Assembly: GCA_050953425.1 (NCBI GenBank) | Contig: JBMNMQ010000007.1 | Location: forward strand, 372,001-436,000 | Length of the DNA stretch: 64,000 bases | Reading direction: 5' to 3' | DNA from: RUG100 sp050953425 | Lineage (GTDB): Bacteria; Bacillota; Clostridia; Peptostreptococcales; Anaerovoracaceae | In this document: positions 1 through 9,900 of the stretch, piece by piece | How the letters are laid out: each line of letters starts with the position of its first letter | How positions within the stretch are numbered: position 1 is the stretch's first letter | Notes under the pieces: generated by a model | The model's input: the letters and a program-made list of their open reading frames with translations, nothing else | What the model was told of the DNA's origin: nothing | Databases searched by the model: none | Made by a program: the position numbers and the translations under genes

Positions 1-1
1 G

Positions 2-1654
2 GACATCATGGGAGCCGACTTCTACAGGGTTGTCGACATGGTCAAGGACCGGCTCAAGGCCAATGCTGTCCCGGTGCAGCTGCCGATCGGTGTTGAAGAT
101 ACCTTTACCGGCATCATCGACCTGATCAGCATGAAAGCCGAAATCTACAAGGACGACCTCGGCAAGGAATACTCGATTGAAGAGATTCCCGACGACATGC
201 TCGATACCGCCAGGGAATGGCGGGAGAAGATGCTCGAAGCGGTCGCCGAAACCGATGAGGAACTGATGATGAAGTTCCTCGAAGGCGAGGAGATCACGCC
301 GAAGGAAATCAAGCAGACGATCCGCAAAATGACGATCGCCAACGAAATGGTGCCGGTGACCTGCGGTTCCGCTTACAAGAACAAGGGAATCCAGATGCTG
401 CTGGACGCCATCGTCGATTACATGCCGTCGCCGATCGATATCCCCCCGATCAAGGGTGTGGATCCGGCAAGCGGCGAGGAAGCGGAACGTCCGGCGGATG
501 ACAACGGGCCGTTCTCGGCGCTGGCTTTCAAGATTATGGCCGACCCCTACGTCGGCAAACTGGCATTTTTCCGCGTCTATTCCGGAAAAATGAAATCCGG
601 CTCTTACGTCTACAACTCGACGAAGGGCAAGAAGGAGAGAATCGGCCGGATTCTGCAGATGCACGCCAACAAGCGCGCTGAAATCGAAGAAGTCTACTCG
701 GGTGACATCGCCGCGGCGGTGGGCCTCAAGGAGACAACAACCGGCGATACACTCTGTGACGAAGAACAGGAAATCATCCTCGAGTCGATGGACTTCCCCG
801 ATCCGGTCATCGAGATCGCGATCGAGCCGAAGACCAAGGCCGGCCAGGAGAAGATGGGCATTGCTCTCGCCAAGCTGGCGGAGGAAGACCCGACGTTCAA
901 GACCTACACCAACGAAGACACCGGACAGACCATCATCGCCGGCATGGGCGAACTGCATCTGGAGATCATCGTTGACCGGCTGCTGCGCGAATTCAAAGTC
1001 GAGGCCAACATCGGCAAGCCGCAGGTTTCCTACAAGGAAACGCTGACCAAGGCAACCGATGTGGACTACAAGTACGCCAAGCAGACCGGCGGCCACGGCC
1101 AGTACGGCCACGTCAAGATCAAGGTATATCCGCGGGAACCGGGAGAGGGATTCGAATTCGTCAACTCGATTGTCGGCGGCGCGATCCCCAAGGAGTACAT
1201 CCCCAAAATCGAAGACGGCATCGTCGGCGCGATGGAGAATGGTCCGATCGCCGGCTATCAGGTCGTCGACGTCGGGGTCGAGCTCTACGATGGTTCCTAT
1301 CACGAAGTCGACTCTTCGGAGATGGCATTCCGCACCGCGGCGGCGATGGCCTTCCGCGAAGCCTGCAAGAAGGGCAGGCCGGTTCTGCTGGAACCGATCT
1401 TCAAGGTGGAAGTCACCGTGCCGGAAGAATACATGGGCGATGTCATCGGCGACATCAGCGGCCGCAGAGGCCGCATCGAAGGGTCCGACATGAGCAGCGG
1501 CGCGGTCGCAGTGCGCGGCATGGTGCCGCTGGCGGAAATGTTCGGCTACGCGACCGACCTGCGGTCCAAGACCCAGGGTCGCGGCGTCTACGTCATGCAG
1601 TTTGATCACTTTGAGAAACTGCCGGACAACCTGGTCGACAAAATCAATAAATAA
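2..1654 (+). CDS. fusA: Elongation factor G, C-terminal part (5' end outside window)
   Basis: Ribosomal translocase GTPase. About 550 residues are visible; the P-loop and switch regions lie before the window. What remains runs from the late G domain (a G5-like motif TCGSAYKNKG) through domain II (ALAFKIMADPYVGKLAFFR), domain III, domain IV (TGGHGQYGHVKI) and domain V, ending LPDNLVDKINK as EF-G normally does. The frame is already open at base 2, so the ATG at base 8 is internal. It is followed after 15 nt by tuf, the usual end of the str operon; rpsL and rpsG would be expected upstream. Confidence 0.97.
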   Translation, partial: DIMGADFYRVVDMVKDRLKANAVPVQLPIGVEDTFTGIIDLISMKAEIYKDDLGKEYSIEEIPDDMLDTAREWREKMLEAVAETDEELMMKFLEGEEITPKEIKQTIRKMTIANEMVPVTCGSAYKNKGIQMLLDAIVDYMPSPIDIPPIKGVDPASGEEAERPADDNGPFSALAFKIMADPYVGKLAFFRVYSGKMKSGSYVYNSTKGKKERIGRILQMHANKRAEIEEVYSGDIAAAVGLKETTTGDTLCDEEQEIILESMDFPDPVIEIAIEPKTKAGQEKMGIALAKLAEEDPTFKTYTNEDTGQTIIAGMGELHLEIIVDRLLREFKVEANIGKPQVSYKETLTKATDVDYKYAKQTGGHGQYGHVKIKVYPREPGEGFEFVNSIVGGAIPKEYIPKIEDGIVGAMENGPIAGYQVVDVGVELYDGSYHEVDSSEMAFRTAAAMAFREACKKGRPVLLEPIFKVEVTVPEEYMGDVIGDISGRRGRIEGSDMSSGAVAVRGMVPLAEMFGYATDLRSKTQGRGVYVMQFDHFEKLPDNLVDKINK

Positions 1655-1669
1655 CAGGAGGAAGCTGAA

Positions 1670-2863
<1,194 letters not shown>

Positions 2864-2885
2864 GAACGCAGAAGCGAATATCCGG

Positions 2886-2912
2886 GGAGCCGCGGAGGCG
2901 GCTCCTCTTTTT
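2886..2912 (+). terminator. Intrinsic terminator after tuf
   Basis: Perfect 8-bp stem GGAGCCGC / GCGGCTCC with a GGAG loop, followed by TCTTTTT. It closes the fusA-tuf unit. Confidence 0.9.
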
Positions 2913-3317
2913 ATGCGGCCTTTTACGCGGCCGCTCCGCGGCCGGCAGTGGTATGTTCATATTCTCTGCCTGCGGCAGGATGCGAACAGCGCTGCGCTCC
3001 GCCTGCGGAGGTGCCTTGCGGCAGGGCCCGGCGCGCTTCTCTTTTGCGTGATCGGCTGTCTGAGGTGTCTGCTCGCAGATGCCGCTCTGCTCTCGGAGGC
3101 GCGGCGCCGCAGAAAACAGGCGGATGCGTCGAAACAGTCATAACGGAGGCTGCGAAACGCTGCGATATGCTTGTGCTCACCGGAAGCGCGGCGATGCTAT
3201 GATTTATTTAGTGAATTTTCAAAAAAATGTATCGGAAATCTTGCAAATATGGTATGCTTGTATTACAAGTTATATACAGCACGGCTCCGTGATATACGAA
3301 GGAGAACGGAATAGTGA
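2913..3317. other. Intergenic stretch without a recognised gene
   Basis: About 400 nt between the tuf terminator and the next translated element. The first half is GC-rich with many short GCGGC/GCCGC repeats; the second half (about 3190-3300) turns AT-rich and has several possible -10 boxes (TATGAT near 3195, TATGCT near 3253) but no convincing -35 partner. The translations seen here are scrambled Arg/Ala-rich sequences without family resemblance. Confidence 0.5.
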
Positions 3318-3443
3318 ATGAGAGTATTTCTGACTCGTCAGGGATCGGCTGCACTGCGGCGCCGAAGAGGTGATCGGGCAGACAGAGGAACTATCCCTGC
3401 AGGACTGATTCGTGCTGGAGAGGAAGGAGAAGATGTATTATGA
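3318..3443 (+). CDS. Possible 41-residue leader peptide coupled to the lipoprotein gene
   Basis: Short reading frame starting MRVFLTRQGS, with an AAGGAG site about 13 nt before the ATG. Its stop codon overlaps the ATG of the next gene (TTATGA), the classic arrangement for translational coupling. The peptide is basic and resembles no known family. A GTG at 3314 in another frame could start a 19-residue peptide from the same site, and the stretch could also be the decayed start of a lost gene. Real translation is unproven. Confidence 0.3.
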   Translation: MRVFLTRQGSAALRRRRGDRADRGTIPAGLIRAGEEGEDVL

Positions 3444-3817
3444 AAGTGAAGATGAAAAAGCTGTTGGCTGCTGCCGCCTGTCTGGTGATCGGCATCGGCA
3501 TGATGTGCCTTGTCGGCTGCGGGGACAAATATGCGGACAGCCCGTATGTAGGAACCTGGAAAGCGGTTTCGGCCGAAGTAAGCGGTTTCGAAGTGTCAAT
3601 GAAAACGGTCGGCCTTGAAATGACGCTGACGCTCGAAGAGGACGGCAGCTGCACGGTGGATGCCGGCGACAACAGCGGAAGCGGAGACTGGGAAGAAACG
3701 GACAGCGGCTTCAAAGTAAAGGACAGCAGCGGAGACATGAACTTTAAAGTCGGTGATGATAAAAAAACAGCAACGGTGGAATACAGCGGTGCGACACTGA
3801 AATTAAAGAAACAGTAA
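3440..3817 (+). CDS. Small predicted lipoprotein, lipocalin-like fold possible
   Basis: A 125-residue exported lipoprotein: basic start, hydrophobic stretch and lipobox LVGC with the acylated Cys at residue 27. The mature part has alternating beta-strand character (YVGTWKAVSAE, LEMTLTLEEDGSCTV, TATVEYSGATLKLKK) like small lipocalin-type proteins of Firmicutes, but no function can be named. The start overlaps a short upstream frame; an alternative start at residue 5 (MKKLLAAA) is possible. AAGGAG lies about 10 nt upstream. It has its own terminator 40 nt after the stop. Confidence 0.8.
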   Translation: MKVKMKKLLAAAACLVIGIGMMCLVGCGDKYADSPYVGTWKAVSAEVSGFEVSMKTVGLEMTLTLEEDGSCTVDAGDNSGSGDWEETDSGFKVKDSSGDMNFKVGDDKKTATVEYSGATLKLKKQ

Positions 3818-3856
3818 TAGCCGAAAGCGCATCGAATAACGGATCAAACGGAAATG

Positions 3857-3884
3857 CGCCGGGATTCTCGCCCGGCGTATTTTT
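3857..3884 (+). terminator. Intrinsic terminator after the lipoprotein gene
   Basis: 7-bp stem CGCCGGG / CCCGGCG, 7-nt loop, then TATTTTT. Confidence 0.85.
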
Positions 3885-4044
3885 ATGGAAATTGATACAA
3901 AAGCTTGCGCGAACGAATCCGCGGCCGGAAGGGGAACACGGGATAAAAATAAACCGGTTACAAAATTACCGGCTGCTCCATGCCGTTTAGACATTCTCAA
4001 ATGCCATTTATGCATTTTGCGTGTTTCCTTGCATAAAGCTGTGG

Positions 4045-4180
4045 TATAAAAGAACCGTCGAAAGACAATTGAACCAAGATATGAAATATGATGTAAATAT
4101 ATATTTTGTATGAAATTACCGGTGCAACCGGTGCAGGAAGGAAAGGGGAAGATGCGCTGTGCGAACAGCGTATTTTTCTT
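4045..4180 (+). ncRNA. Candidate small transcript upstream of aroD
   Basis: An extended -10 box (TGTGGTATAAA, 4041-4050) and, 105 nt further on, a terminator-like hairpin (CGCTGT / ACAGCG with GCGA loop, 4155-4170) followed by TATTTTTCTT. Between them are an ACCGGT-GCA-ACCGGT inverted repeat and AT-rich sequence with no reading frame of note. It could be a short RNA, or merely a promoter remnant and the terminator that insulates aroD. The -35 region is weak. Confidence 0.3.
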
Positions 4181-4190
4181 TTGCTCCGCT

Positions 4191-4201
4191 TGTGGTATAA
4201 T
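4191..4201 (+). promoter_or_regulatory. Probable extended -10 promoter of aroD
   Basis: TGTGGTATAAT, a consensus -10 with an extended TG element, 44 nt before the aroD start. The -35 region is only a T-rich tract that also serves as the tail of the preceding hairpin. Confidence 0.5.
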
Positions 4202-4245
4202 CAGTGCAATTGCTCGCAGACAGAAACGGCCGGGAGGAGGAGAAA

Positions 4246-5043
4246 ATGAAGACAGTCGGAATCGGCAGTGTGACCATCGGCGAGGGGGTGCCGAAGATCT
4301 GCGTGCCCATTATGAGTGCGCGGCGCGAACAGCTGCTGCGGCAGGCGGAAGCGGCCTGTCGGGTGCCCTGCGATCTGGTCGAGTGGCGCGCCGACGCGCT
4401 GCCGCCGGCGCAGCTGCGGGATCTCGATTTCATGATTGAATCGGCGGAGGCAGTGCGGCAGAGACTGGACAAGCCGCTGCTGCTGACGCTGCGCACCGAG
4501 GCGGAGGGCGGCCTCGTCCGCCTCGACCGCCGCGAGTACTACAGTCTGCTCCGCGATCTATCCACGGAACTCGACGTCGATGCCGTCGATATCGAGGCCT
4601 TCGACGAACAGCAGGGCTTCAACGGCGAAAAGATCGAGTTTCTGACCTCGCTGGCGCACGAGGCGGGGCGCACGGTGCTGCTTTCCAGCCACCAGTGCGA
4701 CAGCACGCCGGATCTCGACGTCATGGTGCGGCGCCTGCTGGTGATGCAGGAGCTGGGTGCCGACCTCCCCAAGATCGCGGTGATGCCGCAGTCGGACCGG
4801 GACGTCCTCGATCTCCTCGAAGCCGCCCGCGTCTTCCACGAGCATTACGCCCGCGGTCCGTTCATCGCGCTGGCGATGGGCGCGCGCGGACAGGTCAGCC
4901 GCATCTGCGGCGGCAGCTTCGGCTCGGCTGTTTCCTTTGCCGCCGGCGGTGAGGAAAACGGTCTGCCGCCCTCGGCACCGGGGCAGATGGACGCCGCGCT
5001 GACCCGCGCCTGCATTTGCGAATATTACCGCGATACGGTATAA
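4246..5043 (+). CDS. aroD: Type I 3-dehydroquinate dehydratase
   Basis: Third step of the shikimate pathway: dehydrates 3-dehydroquinate to 3-dehydroshikimate by a Schiff-base mechanism. It is 265 residues, the usual length. Visible are the substrate-binding strand VEWRADAL, the catalytic His149 in LSSHQCDSTP, the Schiff-base Lys176 in DLPKIAVMPQS and the C-terminal SRICGGSFGS region. The start at 4246 is chosen for GGGAGGAGG 5 nt upstream; an in-frame ATG at 4204 has no such site. It has its own promoter and lies 37 nt before the ECF transporter genes, with which it may be cotranscribed. No other shikimate gene is present here. Confidence 0.95.
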   Translation: MKTVGIGSVTIGEGVPKICVPIMSARREQLLRQAEAACRVPCDLVEWRADALPPAQLRDLDFMIESAEAVRQRLDKPLLLTLRTEAEGGLVRLDRREYYSLLRDLSTELDVDAVDIEAFDEQQGFNGEKIEFLTSLAHEAGRTVLLSSHQCDSTPDLDVMVRRLLVMQELGADLPKIAVMPQSDRDVLDLLEAARVFHEHYARGPFIALAMGARGQVSRICGGSFGSAVSFAAGGEENGLPPSAPGQMDAALTRACICEYYRDTV

Positions 5044-5080
5044 TGAGTCGCAGTGTCACGAAAGGAGAACGGCAGACGGC

Positions 5081-5920
5081 ATGGGCGATCTGATACGCGT
5101 CAGCAATTTGGTTTACGACTACGTCGATGAAGAGGGGCGGCCGACGGCGCGGGCCCTGGACGGGGTCACGCTGAACATTGAAGAGGGCAGCTTTGTCGCT
5201 GTGATCGGCCGCAACGGCTCGGGCAAATCGACGCTGGCCAAGACCTTCAACGCGCTGCTGCTGCCGACGGAGGGGGAAGTAACCGTTGCCGGCTGTGACA
5301 CCCGCGATGAGAGCGCGGTCTGGCAGATCCGGCAGACTGCGGCGATGGTCTTTCAGAATCCCGATAACCAGATCGTTTCCGCGATCGTCGAGGACGATGT
5401 GGCGTTCGGCCCGGAAAACCTCGGCATCGACCCCGCCGAAATCCGCCGCCGCGTCGACGCTTCGCTGGAGGCGGTGCACATGGGCAGCTATCACCGCAAG
5501 GCACCGCATATGCTGTCGGGCGGTCAGAAGCAGCGCATCGCGATCGCCGGCGCCGTGGCGATGCACCCGCGCTGCATTCTCTTTGACGAGCCGACGGCGA
5601 TGCTCGACCCCGACGGCCGGCGCGACGTGATGCGCATCATTCGCAGTCTGCACGAGGAGGGCATCACCTGCATCCTGGTGACGCACTATATGGATGAAGC
5701 CGCCCAGGCCGACCGCATTCTCATCATGAACGAGGGCCGCGTGGCCATGGACGGCACGCCCGGCGAGATCTTTTCCCGCCGCGAGCAGCTGCGGGAGCTG
5801 AGTCTCGACGTACCGCTGGCGGTGGAACTGGCGTGGCGCCTGCGCCGCCGCGGCTTTGACCTGCCCGCGGATATTGCCGATAACGAGGAGCTGATTACGG
5901 CTTTATGTCAATTGAAGTAA
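5081..5920 (+). CDS. ecfA1: ECF transporter ATPase 1
   Basis: One of the two ATPases of the energy-coupling module that powers vitamin and metal uptake with exchangeable S components. It is 279 residues. Walker A GRNGSGKST is near residues 42-50, the Q-loop in MVFQNPDNQ, signature LSGGQKQR near 145 and Walker B LFDEPTAMLD near 165; the FQNPDNQ and MLDP sequences are typical of EcfA1. The gene overlaps ecfA2 by 16 nt, so the two are translationally coupled. No S component is encoded in the window, as is usual for a shared (group II) module. Confidence 0.95.
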   Translation: MGDLIRVSNLVYDYVDEEGRPTARALDGVTLNIEEGSFVAVIGRNGSGKSTLAKTFNALLLPTEGEVTVAGCDTRDESAVWQIRQTAAMVFQNPDNQIVSAIVEDDVAFGPENLGIDPAEIRRRVDASLEAVHMGSYHRKAPHMLSGGQKQRIAIAGAVAMHPRCILFDEPTAMLDPDGRRDVMRIIRSLHEEGITCILVTHYMDEAAQADRILIMNEGRVAMDGTPGEIFSRREQLRELSLDVPLAVELAWRLRRRGFDLPADIADNEELITALCQLK

Positions 5921-6765
5921 AGAACATCCGCTATATCTACAATGAGGGCCTGCCGCAGGAGACGGTGGCGCTCGACGACATCTCGTTCCGCCTTGAAGAC
6001 GGTCAGTTTGCCGGCATCATCGGCCACACCGGCTCCGGCAAATCGACGCTGCTGCAGCAGCTCAACGGCCTGCTGCGGCCGACGTCCGGACAGATCTTCA
6101 TCGACGATACCGAGATCACGGCCGAGGGCGTGTCGATGATCGACATCCGCAAGCGCATCGGTCTCGTTTTTCAGTACCCGGAATACCAGCTTTTTGAAGA
6201 GACCGTGGCTGCGGATGTGGCTTTCGGGCCCCGCAACCTCGATCTCGCTGAGGAGGAAATCGAGGCTCGCGTCGACGAATCGCTGCGCCTGACCGGCCTC
6301 GATCCGGAGGCGGTGCGGGACAAATCCCCGTTTGAACTGTCGGGCGGGCAGAAGCGCCGGGCGGCGATTGCCGGGGTGCTGGCAATGCGTCCGCAGGTGC
6401 TGATCCTCGATGAACCGACGGCCGGGCTCGATCCCCAGGCGCGCCGCGACGTTCTGCATATGATCGAGGAGGTGCACCGCCTGCAGCACAACATCACGAT
6501 TCTCGTCAGCCACAACATGGACGACATCGCCCGGCTGGCGGATCTCGTCCTGGTTCTCGACGGCGGCCGCCTGACGATGTCCGGCACACCGGCGGAGGTC
6601 TTCGGCCGGGAAGCGGAGCTGCGGGACATCGGCCTCGATATTCCCGACGTCACGGCGCTGATGCGCACGCTGCGGCAGAAGGGATTTGCGGTCGATCCCG
6701 ACACCTTTACCGTCGACCGGGCCGAAGAGGAGCTGGCGCGCTGCCTCGGGGAGGGCCGGGCATGA
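5905..6765 (+). CDS. ecfA2: ECF transporter ATPase 2
   Basis: Second ATPase of the ECF module, forming the heterodimer with EcfA1. It is 286 residues, with Walker A GHTGSGKSTL near 40, the EcfA2-type Q-loop VFQYPEYQLFEET, signature LSGGQKRR near 147 and Walker B LILDEPTAGLD near 168, then an H-loop His in VSHNMDD. It overlaps ecfA1 by 16 nt and ecfT by 4 nt, a tight translation-coupled operon. Confidence 0.95.
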   Translation: MSIEVKNIRYIYNEGLPQETVALDDISFRLEDGQFAGIIGHTGSGKSTLLQQLNGLLRPTSGQIFIDDTEITAEGVSMIDIRKRIGLVFQYPEYQLFEETVAADVAFGPRNLDLAEEEIEARVDESLRLTGLDPEAVRDKSPFELSGGQKRRAAIAGVLAMRPQVLILDEPTAGLDPQARRDVLHMIEEVHRLQHNITILVSHNMDDIARLADLVLVLDGGRLTMSGTPAEVFGREAELRDIGLDIPDVTALMRTLRQKGFAVDPDTFTVDRAEEELARCLGEGRA

Positions 6766-7562
6766 TTCGCGACATCACACTGGGTCAATATTACCCCGGG
6801 GATTCCTGGGTGCACCGGCTCGACGCGCGCGTCAAGCTGATCGCCGTCTTCGTCTACATCATCCTGCTCTTCGTCGCCGACAGCTATTACGGGCTGGCCG
6901 CGGCAGCCGCGGCGCTGGCCGTCGTCATCGCCGTTTCGCGCGTGCCGCTGTCCTTTATTCTGCGCGGGCTGAAACCGATCTTCCTGCTGATCCTCTTTAC
7001 CTTCGTGCTCAATCTCTTTATGTACGACGGCAGAGTGCTCTGGCAGATCGGCCCGCTGACGATCACCTGGGAGGGTCTGGACCGGGCTGTCTACATGGCG
7101 GTCCGGCTGATCCTGCTGATCATCGGCGCGTCGATGCTGACGCTGACGACGCGGCCGATCAGCCTCACCGACGGCATCGAGTACCTGCTGCGGCCGGGTC
7201 GCCGCTTCGGCGTGCCGGCGCACGAGCTGGCGATGATGATGAGCATCGCGCTGCGCTTCATTCCGGTTCTGCTCGACGAGACGGACAAGATCATGAAGGC
7301 CCAGCAGGCGCGGGGTGCGGACTTTGAGACCGGCAATATCTTTCACCGTGCCAAAAGTCTGCTGCCGATACTCGTGCCGCTCTTCATCAGCGCCTTCCGC
7401 ATCGCCCAGGATATGGCGATGGCGATGGAAGCGCGCTGCTATCACGGCGGCGACGGGCGTACGCGGATGAACGCGATGAAGATGGCTTCCCGGGACGCGG
7501 CGGCGATCGTTCTGCTCTGCCTCTTTGCGGCGGGCATCATCGTCCTGCGGATTCTGCTGTAG
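6762..7562 (+). CDS. ecfT: ECF transporter transmembrane subunit T
   Basis: Membrane scaffold that links the two ATPases to an S component. It is 266 residues with several hydrophobic helices in the first half. The two coupling motifs read ARG (QQARGADFE) and EAR (MEARCYHGG), spaced as in EcfT coupling helices. The start overlaps the stop of ecfA2 (ATGA). In many Firmicutes these three genes sit directly after rplQ; here they are upstream of the S10 operon instead. The reading frame ends 8 nt before trmB. Confidence 0.94.
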   Translation: MIRDITLGQYYPGDSWVHRLDARVKLIAVFVYIILLFVADSYYGLAAAAAALAVVIAVSRVPLSFILRGLKPIFLLILFTFVLNLFMYDGRVLWQIGPLTITWEGLDRAVYMAVRLILLIIGASMLTLTTRPISLTDGIEYLLRPGRRFGVPAHELAMMMSIALRFIPVLLDETDKIMKAQQARGADFETGNIFHRAKSLLPILVPLFISAFRIAQDMAMAMEARCYHGGDGRTRMNAMKMASRDAAAIVLLCLFAAGIIVLRILL

Positions 7563-7570
7563 GTGCGGCG

Positions 7571-9454
7571 ATGAGACAGCGGAGACTGAAAGATCTGGAT
7601 GCGCGCCTGGCGCGCTGCGCCGACCGCCTGATCGCGGAGCCGGCGCGCTGCCGCGGGCGCTGGCGCGAAGTGCTGCAGGCGGAGGAAGGACTCTACCTGG
7701 AGATCGGCTGCGGCAAGGGGCAGTTCCTCAGCAGCCTGGCGCGGGCGCATCCCCGCAGCCGCTATCTGGCGTTTGAGGGACAGCTGAGTGTGGCGGTGCG
7801 CGCGGCCGCGCGTCTGGAGGAGGAGAAAGCTGACAACGTGCGTCTGGTCGCGGCGTACCTGTCGCAGCCGGACGCGATCTTTGCGCCGGGGGAACTGGAC
7901 GGCATCTATCTGAACTTTTCCGACCCCTGGCCCAAGGCCCGCCATGCCAAGAGACGCCTGACGCATCGGCGCTTTCTGGAGAGCTATCGGCGGATTCTGC
8001 GGCCGGGCGGCTTTGTCGCCTGCAAAACCGACAACGATGCGTTTTTCGATTTTACCCTGCGGGAAGCGGCGGCCTGCGGCCTGCGCGTCACCGAACTGAC
8101 GCGCGACCTGCACGGCAGCGGCTGCCGCGGCAGACTGTATCGCACGGAGTACGAGGACAAATTCTCCGCGCTGCGAAAGAAGATCAACTATGTCCGCTTT
8201 GTCACCGCGGACGCGAAGGAGGTACCTATGATTTTTGCACAGGAAAACGGCAGAAAAATGCCCAAAGAGGATAAAATTTTCGCCATCAGCGGCAAGGCCA
8301 GGGCGATGATCGCCGAAAAGGGAAAGGACGCGGTCGCCAACGCGACCATCGGCGCGCTGCTCGATGACAACGGCGATCTGGTCGTGCTGTCTTCCGTCCT
8401 CGAGGCGCTGAAGACGCTGCAGCCGACGGACTATGCCGAATACGCACCGATCGGCGGTACGCCGGCTTTCAAGAAGGCCGTGCAGCGGGCCGCGTTCGGC
8501 GCCGGTTTCAAGCCGACGCGCCACGTCGAAGTCTGCGCCACGCCGGGCGGCACCGGCTCCATCCGCAACACGATTTCCAACTACAGCCGGCCCGGCGACA
8601 AGGTTCTGACCAGCGACTGGTTCTGGGCGCCGTACCGCACCATCAGCCAGGAGATCGGCCGCGACATCGCCACCTACGAGCTGTTCGACGCGGACGGAAA
8701 GTTCAATATCGCGGATTTCAGCAGCAAGGTGCGGGCGCTGACCAAAGCGCAGGGTGAGCTGGTGATTCTGCTCAACACCCCGGCGCACAATCCGACCGGC
8801 TATTCGCTCAGCGACGAGGACTGGGATCAGGTCATCGCCTGCCTCAACGAAGCTGCCGGCAGCGGCCGCATCACGCTCTTTGTCGATGCCGCTTACATCG
8901 ACTTTGCCGGCGACGAGGAGCAGTATCGCAGCTTCCTGCCCAAGCTCGAGACGCTCGACGCCGGCGTGCTGCCGGTCATCGGCTACAGCGCCAGCAAGAC
9001 GCTGACGCTCTACGGCATGCGCTGCGGGGCGATGATCTGCCTGGCGCCGACGGCGGAGATCGCCGCCGAGTTCAAGCAGGTGACGGAGTTCTCCTCCCGC
9101 GGCAGCTGGTCCAACAGCGTCCACGCCGGGCAGAGCGTGCTGGCGAAGATTTACGACGATCCGCAGCTGATGGCGCAGGTCGGCTCCGAGCGCGAGACCT
9201 ACCGCAACATGCTGATCCGGCGCGGTCGCACCTTTGAAAAGACACTGCGCGGCGAAGGCCTGGAGAATGTTCCCTTCGATGCCGGCTTCTTCACCTGCAT
9301 CGCCTGCGACGATCCCGATGCGGTCAGCGCGGAACTGATGAAGGACGGCATCTTCGTGGTGCCGCTGGCCAAGGGCATCCGCATCTCCGTGGCTTCGATT
9401 TCGGAGGAAAAATGCGTTCGGGCGGCGAAGGCCATCGCCCGGGTGATGAAATAG
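7571..9454 (+). CDS. trmB: TrmB tRNA m7G46 methyltransferase fused in frame to a class I/II aminotransferase
   Basis: A single open frame of 627 residues with two enzymes. Residues 1-219 are TrmB, which makes 7-methylguanosine at tRNA position 46: SAM motif LEIGCGKGQFL, the hallmark FSDPWPKARHAKRRL, and RTEYEDKFS near its end. Residues 220-627 are a fold-type I PLP aminotransferase: NTPAHNPTG, VDAAYIDF and SASKTLTLYG with the probable PLP lysine. TrmB normally ends about here, and an AAGGAGGT site with a good-spaced ATG lies exactly at the junction (8228), so the second enzyme may also be made alone. The aminotransferase substrate is unknown; an aromatic or aspartate type is likely. Follows ecfT by 8 nt. 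Confidence 0.88.
   Translation: MRQRRLKDLDARLARCADRLIAEPARCRGRWREVLQAEEGLYLEIGCGKGQFLSSLARAHPRSRYLAFEGQLSVAVRAAARLEEEKADNVRLVAAYLSQPDAIFAPGELDGIYLNFSDPWPKARHAKRRLTHRRFLESYRRILRPGGFVACKTDNDAFFDFTLREAAACGLRVTELTRDLHGSGCRGRLYRTEYEDKFSALRKKINYVRFVTADAKEVPMIFAQENGRKMPKEDKIFAISGKARAMIAEKGKDAVANATIGALLDDNGDLVVLSSVLEALKTLQPTDYAEYAPIGGTPAFKKAVQRAAFGAGFKPTRHVEVCATPGGTGSIRNTISNYSRPGDKVLTSDWFWAPYRTISQEIGRDIATYELFDADGKFNIADFSSKVRALTKAQGELVILLNTPAHNPTGYSLSDEDWDQVIACLNEAAGSGRITLFVDAAYIDFAGDEEQYRSFLPKLETLDAGVLPVIGYSASKTLTLYGMRCGAMICLAPTAEIAAEFKQVTEFSSRGSWSNSVHAGQSVLAKIYDDPQLMAQVGSERETYRNMLIRRGRTFEKTLRGEGLENVPFDAGFFTCIACDDPDAVSAELMKDGIFVVPLAKGIRISVASISEEKCVRAAKAIARVMK
8217..8230 (+). promoter_or_regulatory. 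Internal ribosome binding site and start at the TrmB/aminotransferase junction
   Basis: AAGGAGGT (8217-8223 plus T) is 5 nt from the ATG at 8228, in the same frame as the upstream TrmB. Initiation here would give a 408-residue aminotransferase of normal length. This suggests two ancestral genes that lost the intervening stop codon. Confidence 0.7.
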
Positions 9455-9568
9455 CGGAGACGGCGGGACCGCGGCAGGCCCGGGCCGCGGGCTGCGGCAG
9501 CAGTTCCGGACCGCGGCGGAATTTCGAATACACGAAACGCCGAGCCGCGGTAAAATCGCCGCCGGTGG

Positions 9569-9597
9569 TTGCGCGGGACGGCAAAGTGTCGTATAAT
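9569..9597 (+). promoter_or_regulatory. Promoter of tRNA-Gly
   Basis: TTGCGC, 17-nt spacer, consensus TATAAT; the tRNA begins 18 nt after the -10 box. Confidence 0.75.
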
Positions 9598-9614
9598 ATC
9601 CTGCGTAACCGCGG

Positions 9615-9688
9615 GCGGATGTGGTACAATGGCAGCATTCCGGCTTCCCAAGCCGGCGACGCGGGTTCGATTCCCGTCATCCGCTCCA
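9615..9688 (+). tRNA. tRNA-Gly (anticodon CCC)
   Basis: 74 nt with encoded CCA. The acceptor stem GCGGATG pairs with CATCCGC, the anticodon stem CCGGC pairs with GCCGG around loop TTCCCAA, and the T arm contains GGTTCGATTCC. The loop gives anticodon CCC, a decoder of GGG, which suits a GC-rich genome. It is a single-gene unit with its own promoter and terminator. Confidence 0.95.
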
Positions 9689-9697
9689 GATCGATCG

Positions 9698-9746
9698 CCG
9701 ACCGCATGCGAGGACAGCGTACCGGCATGCGGTCGGTTTTTTTTTT
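9698..9746 (+). terminator. Strong intrinsic terminator after tRNA-Gly
   Basis: Perfect 12-bp stem CCGACCGCATGC / GCATGCGGTCGG, 15-nt loop, then ten T residues. Confidence 0.93.
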
Positions 9747-9827
9747 GCGTTTTGCCGCCCGCGCGGCAAGATGCGGAAAAAGCGGCGCAGCCTGCGGACA
9801 AAGTGCGCACCGGGCGCCGCCTCTTAA

Positions 9828-9856
9828 TTGACAATATATGGAAAATCAGGTATGAT
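9828..9856 (+). promoter_or_regulatory. Promoter of the YdbC-like gene
   Basis: Consensus TTGACA, 17-nt spacer, TATGAT; 44 nt before the start codon. Confidence 0.8.
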
Positions 9857-9900
9857 AGGAATACTTCGAAGAGGGAATAAGAAAGAAAGGAGAAACGCGT

